A DNA stretch of 64,000 bases from Winogradskyella algicola (GTDB lineage: Bacteria; Bacteroidota; Bacteroidia; Flavobacteriales; Flavobacteriaceae). A program made the translations under genes and the position numbers. The notes under the pieces are model-generated. The model ran no database searches and had not been told where the DNA came from. It saw only the letters and a list, made by a program, of their open reading frames with translations. The DNA is taken from NCBI RefSeq assembly GCF_005869935.1, contig NZ_SZQF01000009.1, positions 1 through 64,000 on the forward strand, in the 5' to 3' direction. Positions 56,424 through 64,000 of the stretch are shown piece after piece. Positions within the stretch are counted from its first letter, which is position 1. Every line of letters starts with the position of its first letter.

Positions 56424-59069
56424 TTAATTTACATGAACCTTGGTCGTGAAGTTTCTAAATTCTGAGTTAAGTTGAACAATGTATGTCCCAATACTTAGAT
56501 TACTCATTTCAATCTGGTGTTTGTCAGATGATAATGTAGTGATTACTCCACGTTTTAAAAGTCGTCCTTGCATATCAACAATAGTATAGTTAACGATTTC
56601 ATCTTGCAATAAAAGTGTGTTGATATTTAATGTTGTTCTTACCGGGTTTGGATATACTGTAGTTTTAGTATACTCGGCAAGCATGGCATCTTCAAAACTT
56701 TGATAGCTATCATAATCATTTAAAAAAGCATTTACAGCGTCAACCTCTATATTTCTACCATATCCAAAGTAATAATTGAAGAAATTACAAAACCAACCTG
56801 GAAGAACTAAACTAACTGGTGCCTTAACTTCTAACGATGCACATATATCACCACCACTTTGTTGTAATAAAGGTAAAATATCAAATGCGGTAGTGGCACC
56901 AAATTCAACAATACTTAAATCTAAGGTACTCGGATCATAAACTAAGCTGTGAATTCTATAAAATCCAACTTGAGATATATCAAATTGAGGTGTGTTTGAA
57001 ACGTTTAAAATTGTTAGATTGAATGCATTTGTAAGAACATAAAGCTGAGAATAACCTTCTGGAATTATTGGTGCTTCATTCACATCTGCATAAATAGTAG
57101 CAACACCTTTTTCAAGACATTGTATTGGTTGTTCTGAATACAAAGTTCCTGCAAAAGCAATACATTCTTCAGAGCCTTCGATCACATGAATCGGTGCACC
57201 TGCAACATCCAAGGATGCACACAAATCACCACCACCTTGCACTAACAGACCGTTAACATCAAAGCCTGTGGTAACTCCCGGTACAACAACACTTAAATCC
57301 AAACCTGTTGGATATACCAAGGTATGGATCGTGTAATCCCCTGCCTCATTTACCATGAACTCTGGCGTACCGCCTACCTGCTCGATTACCAAGTCTTCTC
57401 CTCTGGTCAGTACAAATAAAGTACTGTAACCAGCCGGCACATTGGCATCACCATTTGGTGTTGCAGAGATCATCGCTTCACCGCCTGATAACTCAACGCT
57501 GTTATTATTTGCGGTCAAGGTTCCTGCATCTGGATTTGTTATATGTACTGGTGCTCCAGCTACGTCTAAGGACGCACACAACTCACCGCCTCCCTGTATC
57601 AATAAACCATTGACATCAAAGCCCGTGGTAACGTTCGGTACTACTCCACTCAAATCCAAACCTGTCGGATATACGAACGTGTGGATGGTATAATCTCCTC
57701 CTCCTGAAACCGTAAACTCCGGTGTACCGCCTACTTGACGAATCACTAATCCTTCACCCTCTGTCAGTACATATAATACACTATAGCCTTCAGGTACGAA
57801 TGCATCACCGTTCGCGTGTGCGGAAATCATCACCTCGCCTGTACTACAAACCGAACTATCAGTAGCGGTAAGCGTGCCTGCATCTGCTAGGCATGGCTCT
57901 TCTCCTACATGAATCGGTGCACCTGCTACATCCAAGGATGCACATAAATCACCACCACCTTGTACTAACAGACCGTTAACATCAAAGCCTGTGGTAACTC
58001 CAGGAACAACAACACTCAAATCCAAACCTGTTGGATATACCAAGGTATGGATCGTGTAATCTCCTGCCTCATTTACCGTAAACTCTGGCGTACCGCCTAC
58101 CTGTTCAATTATCAAGTCCTCTCCTCTAGTCAGTACAAATAAAGTACTGTAACCAGCTGGCTCATTGGCATCACCATTTGGTGTTGCTGAGATCATGGCT
58201 TCACCACCTGATAATTCAACACTGTCATTATTTGCAGTCAAAGTTCCTGCATCTGGATTTGTTATATGCACTGGTGCTCCAGCTACATCTAAGGATGCGC
58301 ATAACTCTCCGCCTCCTTGTATTAATAAACCATTAACATCAAAGCCTGTGGTAACATTCGGCACTACTCCGCTCAAATCCAAACCTGTAGGATATACAAA
58401 CGTATGGATAGTATAATCTCCACCTCCTGAAACCGTGAATTCTGGTGTACCGCCTACTTGACGAATCACTAATCCTTCACCCTCTGTCAGTACGTATAAT
58501 ACACTATAGCCTTCAGGCACGAATGCGTCACCGTTCGCATGAGCGGAAATCATCACCTCACCTGTACTACAAACCGAACTATCAGTAGCGGTAAGCGTAC
58601 CTGCATCTGCTAAACATTGCTCTTCTCCATCATTAATTGATATGGTAATCGTTTCTCTATCACAAATCCAGCCTCTTCCACCATTAAAATTATAAAGTGA
58701 CGCTGTTATTCTAAATGTACCATTACCTAAATCCCATGAATTTCCTCCATTAGGATATGTGTAAGGTAGATAATTCTCAATAATCTGATATATCTCACCA
58801 GTTTCGAGATTTTTAACTTTATACCGCAAACTTTGTGAGTAGCCTTCTACATGAGCATTGACGTAAAAGTTTTCCGGAAGTTGGGAAGCTTCATAAGTAT
58901 CATTATTACTTATTTGGATTGACTCTTGACCATTAGTAAATTCAAACCCTTCAATGTGCCCACACCATCGGGATTGAGTTTGGGAGAAAGCGGTCATTAA
59001 AAAACTAAAGAATAAAACAAATAGGTTGATTTTCAGATTTGGGGATCCGAAGAGTAGTTTGTTTTTCAT
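56424..59069 (-). CDS. Secreted T9SS protein with tandemly duplicated repeat domains
   Basis: The 881-residue product begins with a signal peptide ending in AFSQ. An N-terminal domain (RWCGHIEGFEF) is followed by four repeats of about 120 residues arranged A-B-A-B and a fifth, diverged one. Each repeat contains DAGTLTA, GEVMISAHANGD or a variant, GYSVLYVLT, GGTPEFTV and TIHTFVYPTGLDLS. The A-B pair of 241 residues is duplicated almost unchanged at the DNA level. The C-terminus is a type A T9SS sorting domain (VYPNPVRTTLNI, then DMQGRLLKRG, ending KVHVN). It is likely a surface protein whose number of repeats can vary. Confidence 0.9.
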   Translation of the reverse strand: MKNKLLFGSPNLKINLFVLFFSFLMTAFSQTQSRWCGHIEGFEFTNGQESIQISNNDTYEASQLPENFYVNAHVEGYSQSLRYKVKNLETGEIYQIIENYLPYTYPNGGNSWDLGNGTFRITASLYNFNGGRGWICDRETITISINDGEEQCLADAGTLTATDSSVCSTGEVMISAHANGDAFVPEGYSVLYVLTEGEGLVIRQVGGTPEFTVSGGGDYTIHTFVYPTGLDLSGVVPNVTTGFDVNGLLIQGGGELCASLDVAGAPVHITNPDAGTLTANNDSVELSGGEAMISATPNGDANEPAGYSTLFVLTRGEDLIIEQVGGTPEFTVNEAGDYTIHTLVYPTGLDLSVVVPGVTTGFDVNGLLVQGGGDLCASLDVAGAPIHVGEEPCLADAGTLTATDSSVCSTGEVMISAHANGDAFVPEGYSVLYVLTEGEGLVIRQVGGTPEFTVSGGGDYTIHTFVYPTGLDLSGVVPNVTTGFDVNGLLIQGGGELCASLDVAGAPVHITNPDAGTLTANNNSVELSGGEAMISATPNGDANVPAGYSTLFVLTRGEDLVIEQVGGTPEFMVNEAGDYTIHTLVYPTGLDLSVVVPGVTTGFDVNGLLVQGGGDLCASLDVAGAPIHVIEGSEECIAFAGTLYSEQPIQCLEKGVATIYADVNEAPIIPEGYSQLYVLTNAFNLTILNVSNTPQFDISQVGFYRIHSLVYDPSTLDLSIVEFGATTAFDILPLLQQSGGDICASLEVKAPVSLVLPGWFCNFFNYYFGYGRNIEVDAVNAFLNDYDSYQSFEDAMLAEYTKTTVYPNPVRTTLNINTLLLQDEIVNYTIVDMQGRLLKRGVITTLSSDKHQIEMSNLSIGTYIVQLNSEFRNFTTKVHVN
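57186..57905 (-). repeat. 723-bp-period tandem repeat, unit 1
   Basis: Every base aligns 723 bp upstream of unit 2 without indels, with scattered, mostly synonymous substitutions. The period equals 241 codons. Confidence 0.85.
57909..58628 (-). repeat. 723-bp-period tandem repeat, unit 2
   Basis: Second copy of the unit at 57186-57905, containing two diverged 120-residue repeats. Confidence 0.85.
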
Positions 59070-59199
59070 TGCTTTTGTTTAATTATTTTTACTTAAAGTT
59101 AAACAAAACAGTTGTTGTAATGATTTAGTCTTTCAAAATTTAAGATAAGTTAACAAGAAATCGGATTAAAGGTTGATTTTTAAGGTTAAAATGCTACAC

Positions 59200-59252
59200 C
59201 AACAACTTAATATTAGCACAACTATTTTTTAAAGCTTTTTGAACAGCTTTTT
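59200..59252 (-). pseudogene. Decayed copy of the Nudix hydrolase C-terminal tail
   Basis: On the minus strand this reads KAVQKALKNSCANIKLLV and a stop. The end of the Nudix gene at 62790-62850 is KTAQKALENSYANIKILI and a stop. The DNA aligns over about 46 bp in the same orientation, with scattered substitutions; upstream codons in this copy are broken by stops. It therefore looks like a remnant of the Nudix gene end lying on the far side of the RimK/GCS2/amidohydrolase operon. Confidence 0.7.
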
Positions 59253-59381
59253 ATTTAGTCATCTTCTTTGGCTATGTGACTGTTTTTGAGGAAAAAAAAA
59301 CACTGGTATATAGTTTTAACACTTCAAACCAAAGGAAACTTTTTATTTTCATGTAGATGTAAAACTAATTAAAAAATACTA

Positions 59382-59389
59382 TAATTTTG
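59382..59389 (+). promoter_or_regulatory. -7 box (TAATTTTG) for the RimK-GCS2-FGase operon
   Basis: TAATTTTG matches TAnnTTTG and lies 31 bp before the first ATG of the operon. The -33 element is not clear. Confidence 0.45.
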
Positions 59390-59420
59390 TATTAAATTTT
59401 AATAGCGTATTGCGCTCTAA

Positions 59421-60866
59421 ATGAATAAATACATTGTCGTAAATCAGCCTGAAAACTGGAATTTTTCAACTGGTAACACCAACGTCATTTCCTCTCAAGA
59501 TTACCTTACCAACCCAAAATATGCTCTTTTAAAAAATGCACGTATTTTTAATTTGTGTAAGGATTATTCGTACCAATCCAAGGGCTATTACGTATCCCTC
59601 TTGGCGGAGGCGAGAGGGCACTTGCCAATCCCAACGACCAAAAACATAGTAGATTTAAAAACACTAAAACTTGTTAGAATTGTTTCCGATGAGTTCAACG
59701 ATGAAATTCAAAAAAGTCTTAAAAATATTAAATCTAGAGAATTTACGCTAAGTATTTACTTTGGGCAAAATGTAGCTCAAAAGTATAAAGTGTTGAGCTC
59801 CCTATTCTACAAACACTTTCAGGTACCATTTTTGCGTGTTAAATTCAATTATAACAATAAATGGAACGTACAGAGCATAAAAGCAATTTCAGAATCTGAA
59901 ATTCCAGTAGAACATATTGCTAGTGTTAGAGAATTTGCTAATCAGTATTTTTCAAAAAAGCGTTATGATACTGCAAAAGTAAGCAACTACGATTTTGACT
60001 TAGCAATATTGGTTAACCCAAATGATCCTGCTCCTCCAAGCAATTCTAAAGCTCTAAAAAAGTTTGTGGATATTGCCGAAAAGATGAATATCTATGCAGA
60101 AATCATTGAGCCAAAAGATTTGTCTCGCCTATCTTCTTTTGATGCCCTATTCTTAAGGCAAAGCACCGAAGTAAACAATGAAGCGTACACTTTTTCTAGA
60201 AAGGCACAGCAAGAAGGTTTAGCAATCATTGACTACCCTGATGCTATTTTAAAATGCTGTAATAAGGTTTATATGGCTGAAGCTTTACAAAATGCCAATA
60301 TTGATACTCCAAAAACAGTCATAGTCCATAACAACAATAGAAATTCAGTACTAAAGGAAACAGGACTACCTTGCATACTAAAGGCGCCAGACTCTACATT
60401 TTCTTTTGGAGTAAAAAAAGCTAACACCAAAGAGGAATTTGATACTTTGGTAACAGAAATGCTCAAAGAATCAGAACTTATTATTGCTCAAAAATTCTGT
60501 CCTTCGGATTATGATTGGCGCATTGGCGTTATTGACAATAAACCTTTTTATGCCTGTCGTTATTACATGGCTAAAGGTCATTGGCAAATTTATAATTGGA
60601 AAGCTAAAAAGAAAACCGAACAAGATGGTAATGCCGATTGTATGGCCATTGAAGATGTGCAAAAAAATGTCATAGATATGGCGTTAAAATCTGCAAAACT
60701 TATGGGCGAAGGTCTTTTTGGCATTGATATTAAAGTAGTGGAAGAAAAACCAATGGTTATTGAGATTAATGATAATCCTAACATTGACTTTGGAGTTGAA
60801 GATTTACACTATGGAGATTTGGTATATACCGAAATACTCTACGCACTAAAAAAACGATTAAATTAA
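59421..60866 (+). CDS. RimK-like ATP-grasp ligase with N-terminal RimK-associated domain
   Basis: The 481-residue protein has an N-terminal domain of the RimK-like ATP-grasp N-terminal type (residues about 1-190, VNQPENWNFSTGNTNVISSQDYL) and a C-terminal ATP-grasp: SFDALFLRQSTEV, NKVYMAEALQNANIDTPKTVI, CILKAPDSTFSFGVKKA, and the metal-binding end GLFGIDIKVVEEKPMVIEINDNPNIDFG. ATP-grasp ligases of this sort join a carboxylate to an amine, usually adding glutamate or another amino acid. It is three bases upstream of a GCS2-type ligase gene and part of a three-gene operon. No substrate is known. Confidence 0.9.
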   Translation: MNKYIVVNQPENWNFSTGNTNVISSQDYLTNPKYALLKNARIFNLCKDYSYQSKGYYVSLLAEARGHLPIPTTKNIVDLKTLKLVRIVSDEFNDEIQKSLKNIKSREFTLSIYFGQNVAQKYKVLSSLFYKHFQVPFLRVKFNYNNKWNVQSIKAISESEIPVEHIASVREFANQYFSKKRYDTAKVSNYDFDLAILVNPNDPAPPSNSKALKKFVDIAEKMNIYAEIIEPKDLSRLSSFDALFLRQSTEVNNEAYTFSRKAQQEGLAIIDYPDAILKCCNKVYMAEALQNANIDTPKTVIVHNNNRNSVLKETGLPCILKAPDSTFSFGVKKANTKEEFDTLVTEMLKESELIIAQKFCPSDYDWRIGVIDNKPFYACRYYMAKGHWQIYNWKAKKKTEQDGNADCMAIEDVQKNVIDMALKSAKLMGEGLFGIDIKVVEEKPMVIEINDNPNIDFGVEDLHYGDLVYTEILYALKKRLN

Positions 60867-60869
60867 AAA

Positions 60870-62096
60870 ATGGCAAAAAAATATCATTTATTCGAGGTTT
60901 ATGGAATAGAACTCGAATATATGTTGGTAAATAAAAATACGTTTAAAGTTGCACCACAAGTAGATGAGCTTTTAACAAAAAAGGCAGGAAAAATAAGCTC
61001 TGACATTGATAATGGTGATATAGCTTGGAGCAACGAACTTGTGGCTCATGTTGTGGAATTGAAAACTAATGGCCCAACCTCTAACATCGACGATTTAGCT
61101 TCAAAATTTCATGCTAATGTTTTAGAGATGGATGCTCTATTGAGCGATCTTCAATTAAAATTATTAGGATCAGCCGCCCATCCATTAATGAATCCTGATT
61201 TAGATACGCAACTATGGAAACATAGCTACAATGAAGTCTATGCACTTTACAATACGATTTTTAACTGTAAAGGTCATGGATGGAGCAACGTACAAAGTAC
61301 ACATTTAAATCTACCATTTAATGACGATAAAGAATTTGAAAAACTGCACGCAGCAATAAGAATTATTCTCCCTTTACTTCCGGGAATCTGTGCAAGTTCA
61401 CCAATCTTAGAAGGCGAAATTACCGGCTTCATGGATACCCGTTTGGAGTTCTACAAAACCAATCAAAAAGAAATACCAGATTTAACTGGTATGGTTATTC
61501 CTGAGAGGGTATTTTCAAAATTAGATTACCATGCCTCTATTTTTGAACCTATTAAGCGCGCTATAAGACCTTATGACAAGAATAAAATTTTAGATCATCA
61601 TTTTTTAAACTCTCGTGGTGCTATAGCACGTTTTGATAGAAGTGCAATTGAAATACGATTAATGGACATTCAAGAATGTCCAATGGCTGATGTAGCTATC
61701 TGTGCTTTGGTAATTGAAATATTAAAAGCCATTATTGATAAGCAATTTTGCACATTGCAAGCTCAAAAAATTTGGACAAAACAAGAACTATTTTTGATTT
61801 TAGATGAAGGCATCAAAAACGGTGAAAATAGTATCATTGGGAATATACCATATTTAAAGCTATTTGGCTTGAACAAAGTTTCTACAATGAACGACGTTTG
61901 GAAACACCTCTATAAAAAAGTAAGATCACAAATTCATAAAAATCATCAAGAATCTATTGAACTGATCTTAGAAGAGGGCACTTTATCTACAAGACTTTTA
62001 AAAGCCATAGGAAACGATATTTCTGAAGCGCACATCATTGAAGTTTATCAAAAACTTCAAAGTTGCTTAATAAAAAATAAAATGTTTCAACCTTGA
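60870..62096 (+). CDS. Glutamate-cysteine ligase type 2-like (GCS2) carboxylate-amine ligase
   Basis: The 408-residue enzyme begins YHLFEVYGIELEYMLVN, the GCS2 Glu-rich active-site strand, followed by HVVELKTNGPT, STHLNLPF and GAIARFDRSAIEIRLMDIQECP. These match the COOH-NH2 ligase superfamily of glutamate-cysteine ligase and glutamine synthetase folds. A glutathione role is not implied, since no glutathione synthetase is adjacent and the genomic partners differ. The stop overlaps the start of the amidohydrolase gene. Confidence 0.9.
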   Translation: MAKKYHLFEVYGIELEYMLVNKNTFKVAPQVDELLTKKAGKISSDIDNGDIAWSNELVAHVVELKTNGPTSNIDDLASKFHANVLEMDALLSDLQLKLLGSAAHPLMNPDLDTQLWKHSYNEVYALYNTIFNCKGHGWSNVQSTHLNLPFNDDKEFEKLHAAIRIILPLLPGICASSPILEGEITGFMDTRLEFYKTNQKEIPDLTGMVIPERVFSKLDYHASIFEPIKRAIRPYDKNKILDHHFLNSRGAIARFDRSAIEIRLMDIQECPMADVAICALVIEILKAIIDKQFCTLQAQKIWTKQELFLILDEGIKNGENSIIGNIPYLKLFGLNKVSTMNDVWKHLYKKVRSQIHKNHQESIELILEEGTLSTRLLKAIGNDISEAHIIEVYQKLQSCLIKNKMFQP

Positions 62097-62773
62097 AACT
62101 TGTCTTAACCTGTGAGCATGGTGGTAATGTTATACCAAAAGCTTACGCAAAACAGTTTACTGATAGAGAGATTTTAAAAACCCATCGTGGGTTTGATCTA
62201 GGTGCTTTAGATCTGTTCGAATATTTAGAACCTTTGGCTGAAGCATCATTTTATAATATAAATTCGCGTTTATTGATAGAATTGAATCGATCATTGATTC
62301 ATAAACAGTTATTTTCGGAATTTACTACACCTTTATCTAGAGCTGAAAAAAATAATATTATTAAAACCTATTATTTGCCCTACAGAACAGCTGTTGAACA
62401 TAAAATAGCTAATCTAATAGCTTCAAATAATAAGGTAGTACACCTGTCTATTCATAGTTTTACACCAAAGTTAAATGGAGACATTCGTAACTGTGATGTA
62501 GGTTTATTGTACGACTCACGGAAAAAAGAGGAACAAGAGTTTTGCAGCCACTTTAAAACAGAAATTTTAAACTATAATTCGGATTTAAATGTACGCTTTA
62601 ATTATCCGTATTTAGGTAAGGCAGATGGTTTCACTACATTTTTAAGAAAACAATTTCCAAAAAACTATTTGGGTATTGAAATTGAAGTGAACCAAAAGTT
62701 TTGCAAAAACAACAAAATGAATATTCAAATAAAGCATAACTTATTTAAAACTATTGACAAGCTGAGTAGGTAG
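62093..62773 (+). CDS. N-formylglutamate amidohydrolase-family protein
   Basis: The 226-residue product has the FGase pattern: LVLTCEHGGNVIPKAY (EHGG metal-site region), THRGFDLGALDLFEYL, SRLLIELNRSL and HLSIHSFTPKLNGDIRNCDVGLLYD. FGases cleave an N-acyl-glutamate amide bond. The TTG start at 62093 overlaps the GCS2 stop (TTGA), coupling the two. In context it could remove a protecting or tag group made by the ligases, which is inference. Confidence 0.88.
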   Translation: MKLVLTCEHGGNVIPKAYAKQFTDREILKTHRGFDLGALDLFEYLEPLAEASFYNINSRLLIELNRSLIHKQLFSEFTTPLSRAEKNNIIKTYYLPYRTAVEHKIANLIASNNKVVHLSIHSFTPKLNGDIRNCDVGLLYDSRKKEEQEFCSHFKTEILNYNSDLNVRFNYPYLGKADGFTTFLRKQFPKNYLGIEIEVNQKFCKNNKMNIQIKHNLFKTIDKLSR

Positions 62774-62789
62774 CTATAATCTAAAATGA

Positions 62790-63371
62790 TTAAATCAAAA
62801 TCTTAATATTAGCATAACTATTTTCTAAAGCTTTTTGAGCTGTTTTCATGTCTAACCATTCTACCTTAGTGATACCCTCCTTTTCTTGAGGATAAAGCTT
62901 ACCATTAAATTTAGTTTTCATTTCAAACCAATAGGTAATCTTAATTTTATGTTTACCGTTGCGCTTAAAAATGTGGTAAGTCGTCGGTAAAGCTTTGGTA
63001 ATTTTAAGCCCTTCTACTCCAGTCTCCTCTTCAACTTCCCTGATAGCGGTTTCTTCAATAGATTCTTTACCTTCTATCTTACCCTTGGGTAAATCCCATT
63101 TATTATTTCTATATATAAACAACACTTCATTGTTTTCATTATATACTTTACCACCACCTGCAACAACATTTGGTAATAGTTTTAGAAAATGTTTTAAAAG
63201 CTTATCTGGATTGTTGTGTATTAAATGTACAGCTTTTAAATCTGTACTATTAAGTATTTTTATAACCTTACCAATATTAACAGATTTAAGAAGGAAGGAT
63301 TTAAAATCTGTTTCCTTTTCAACTTTAGTAGTTAAAATTATAGGCTTATCACCTACATAAATAGTGTACAT
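62790..63371 (-). CDS. Nudix hydrolase
   Basis: The 193-residue product carries the Nudix box GKIEGKESIEETAIREVEEETG (around residues 116-138), preceded by LFIYRNNKWDLPKG. The N-terminal 90 residues are a family-specific domain (YTIYVGDKPIILTTKVEKE) typical of flavobacterial Nudix proteins next to pyrE. The C-terminal tail (KTAQKALENSYANIKILI) has a decayed copy at 59200-59252. It lies divergently from pyrE. Confidence 0.93.
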   Translation of the reverse strand: MYTIYVGDKPIILTTKVEKETDFKSFLLKSVNIGKVIKILNSTDLKAVHLIHNNPDKLLKHFLKLLPNVVAGGGKVYNENNEVLFIYRNNKWDLPKGKIEGKESIEETAIREVEEETGVEGLKITKALPTTYHIFKRNGKHKIKITYWFEMKTKFNGKLYPQEKEGITKVEWLDMKTAQKALENSYANIKILI

Positions 63372-63479
63372 AGATTGGGTTAGTTATAACTTATCAATTG
63401 TAAATGTATTATTTTTTATTAAACCACTTTTAAACTTAGAATTAAATTAGTTTAAAATTTAAAAACTTATAAAATTCAT

Positions 63480-63487
63480 TAATTTTG
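63480..63487 (+). promoter_or_regulatory. -7 box (TAATTTTG) for pyrE
   Basis: TAATTTTG matches TAnnTTTG and ends five bases before the pyrE ATG, giving a near-leaderless message. Confidence 0.5.
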
Positions 63488-63492
63488 CAATT

Positions 63493-64000
63493 ATGATTTT
63501 TAATAAAGAAACCGCAAAAAAAACCGCAGAAGTTTTACTGCAGATTAATGCAATAAAACTACAACCAAAAGAGCCTTTTACTTGGGCTTCTGGCTGGAAA
63601 TCACCAATATACTGCGACAATAGAATTGTACTCTCATATCCATTGATAAGAAATTATATAAGAGAGACATTAGCTAGAGAGATTGAAGAACTATACGGAA
63701 AACCAGATGTAATAGCCGGTGTTGCAACTGGTGCAATTGGTATTGGAGCCTTAGTAGCAGATTATCTTAATCTTCCGTTTGTTTATGTAAGACCAGAGGC
63801 TAAAAAACATGGTCGCCAAAACCAAGTTGAAGGTCATATAGAAAAAGGACAAACTGTAGTAGTAGTAGAAGATTTAATAAGTACAGGAAAAAGTAGCCTT
63901 AACGCTGTTGCTGCCTTAGAAGAGGCTGAAGTTAATATAAAAGGCATGGTTGCTATTTTTTCTTACGGATTTGATGTTGCGAAAAAAAACTTTAGTGATG
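63493..64000 (+). CDS. pyrE: Orotate phosphoribosyltransferase (3' end outside window)
   Basis: The visible 169 codons begin MIFNKETAKKTAEVLLQINAI and include FTWASGWKSPIYCDNR, GVATGAIGIGALVADYL, YVRPEAKKHG and the PRPP loop VVVVEDLISTGKSSLNAV. PyrE transfers ribose phosphate to orotate in pyrimidine synthesis. The missing part is about 40-50 residues, judged from the usual family length of roughly 210. The start and motifs leave no doubt. Confidence 0.96.
   Translation, partial: MIFNKETAKKTAEVLLQINAIKLQPKEPFTWASGWKSPIYCDNRIVLSYPLIRNYIRETLAREIEELYGKPDVIAGVATGAIGIGALVADYLNLPFVYVRPEAKKHGRQNQVEGHIEKGQTVVVVEDLISTGKSSLNAVAALEEAEVNIKGMVAIFSYGFDVAKKNFSD

Larger units (their letters stand above)
59070..59420. 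other. Spacer with Nudix-tail remnant and RimK-operon promoter
   Basis: No intact gene. It holds the decayed Nudix tail at 59200-59252 and a TAATTTTG box at 59382-59389 facing the RimK-like gene. Confidence 0.6.

Noticed and set aside
57442..58416. Two similar 83-residue plus-strand ORFs
   Set aside because: They are antisense frames created by the tandem repeat of the T9SS gene, with no start signals of their own.
57186..58628. Possible CRISPR or satellite array
   Set aside because: The repeated units are 723 bp, in frame and protein-coding, with internal sub-repeats of surface-protein type; there are no short spacers or cas genes.
60870..62096. Glutathione synthesis gene gshA
   Set aside because: The GCS2 fold is shared by many amide ligases; the partners here (RimK-like ligase and amidohydrolase) do not form a glutathione pathway.

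Overview
The window is a low-GC chromosomal segment of a member of the Bacteroidota, almost certainly a marine-type Flavobacteriaceae. The evidence is fused SecDF, Por/type IX secretion (T9SS) cargo with C-terminal sorting domains, TAnnTTTG promoter boxes, FecR/ECF-sigma/TonB-receptor wiring, SRP Ffh, and many small lipoproteins with no Shine-Dalgarno signal. No rRNA, tRNA, CRISPR array, transposase or phage gene was found by eye.

Layout. 1-3265 (minus): a giant secreted T9SS-type protein, cut by the window edge, and a small exported protein. 3461-7491 (plus): housekeeping genes folE, cysS, yidD, lgt and a DUF192 lipoprotein. 7488-15366 (mostly minus): two membrane proteins, a second large T9SS protein that is a paralogue of the first, secDF and a small membrane-anchored protein. 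15381-18897: an accessory island bounded by a 137-bp perfect duplication of the 3' end of mdh; it holds small unknown genes and a lipoprotein gene interrupted by two in-frame TAA codons. 18957-27310: mdh, a DUF6588 outer-membrane protein, an outer-membrane beta-barrel gene with no canonical start, gyrB, a CPBP protease, an XRE regulator and asnB. 27545-38038: DUF2911, a NUMOD4/HNH protein, queE, a HerA-like ATPase, a lipoprotein, a plus-strand run (cupin, hydrolase, acetolactate decarboxylase-like, rluF, VOC), then YwaF-like, folD and ffh. 38223-44347: a very acidic lipoprotein divergent from an ECF sigma / FecR / STN-TonB receptor operon. 44409-56360: CutA-like, DinB/YfiT, a carboxypeptidase-regulatory-domain protein, argS, VOC, a GH53 galactanase, a TPR histidine kinase, a CpcT/CpeT-like lipoprotein, CtlX and an M14 peptidase. 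56424-64000: a T9SS adhesin-like protein with a 723-bp tandem duplication, an RimK-like ATP-grasp / GCS2 ligase / N-formylglutamate amidohydrolase operon, a Nudix hydrolase and the start of pyrE.

The most unusual theme is that the 3' ends of three genes (mdh, yidD, the Nudix gene) each have a second, partial, same-orientation copy nearby, with extra DNA between the copies. For mdh the copies are still identical over 137 bp and enclose a 3.4-kb accessory island. For the Nudix gene a decayed 18-codon tail lies on the far side of the RimK/GCS2/FGase operon. For yidD an in-frame tail copy follows a short palindromic insert. This suggests a recurrent mode of acquiring accessory DNA at conserved gene ends. 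The RimK/GCS2/amidohydrolase operon is the best candidate for an uncharacterised biosynthetic or modification system.
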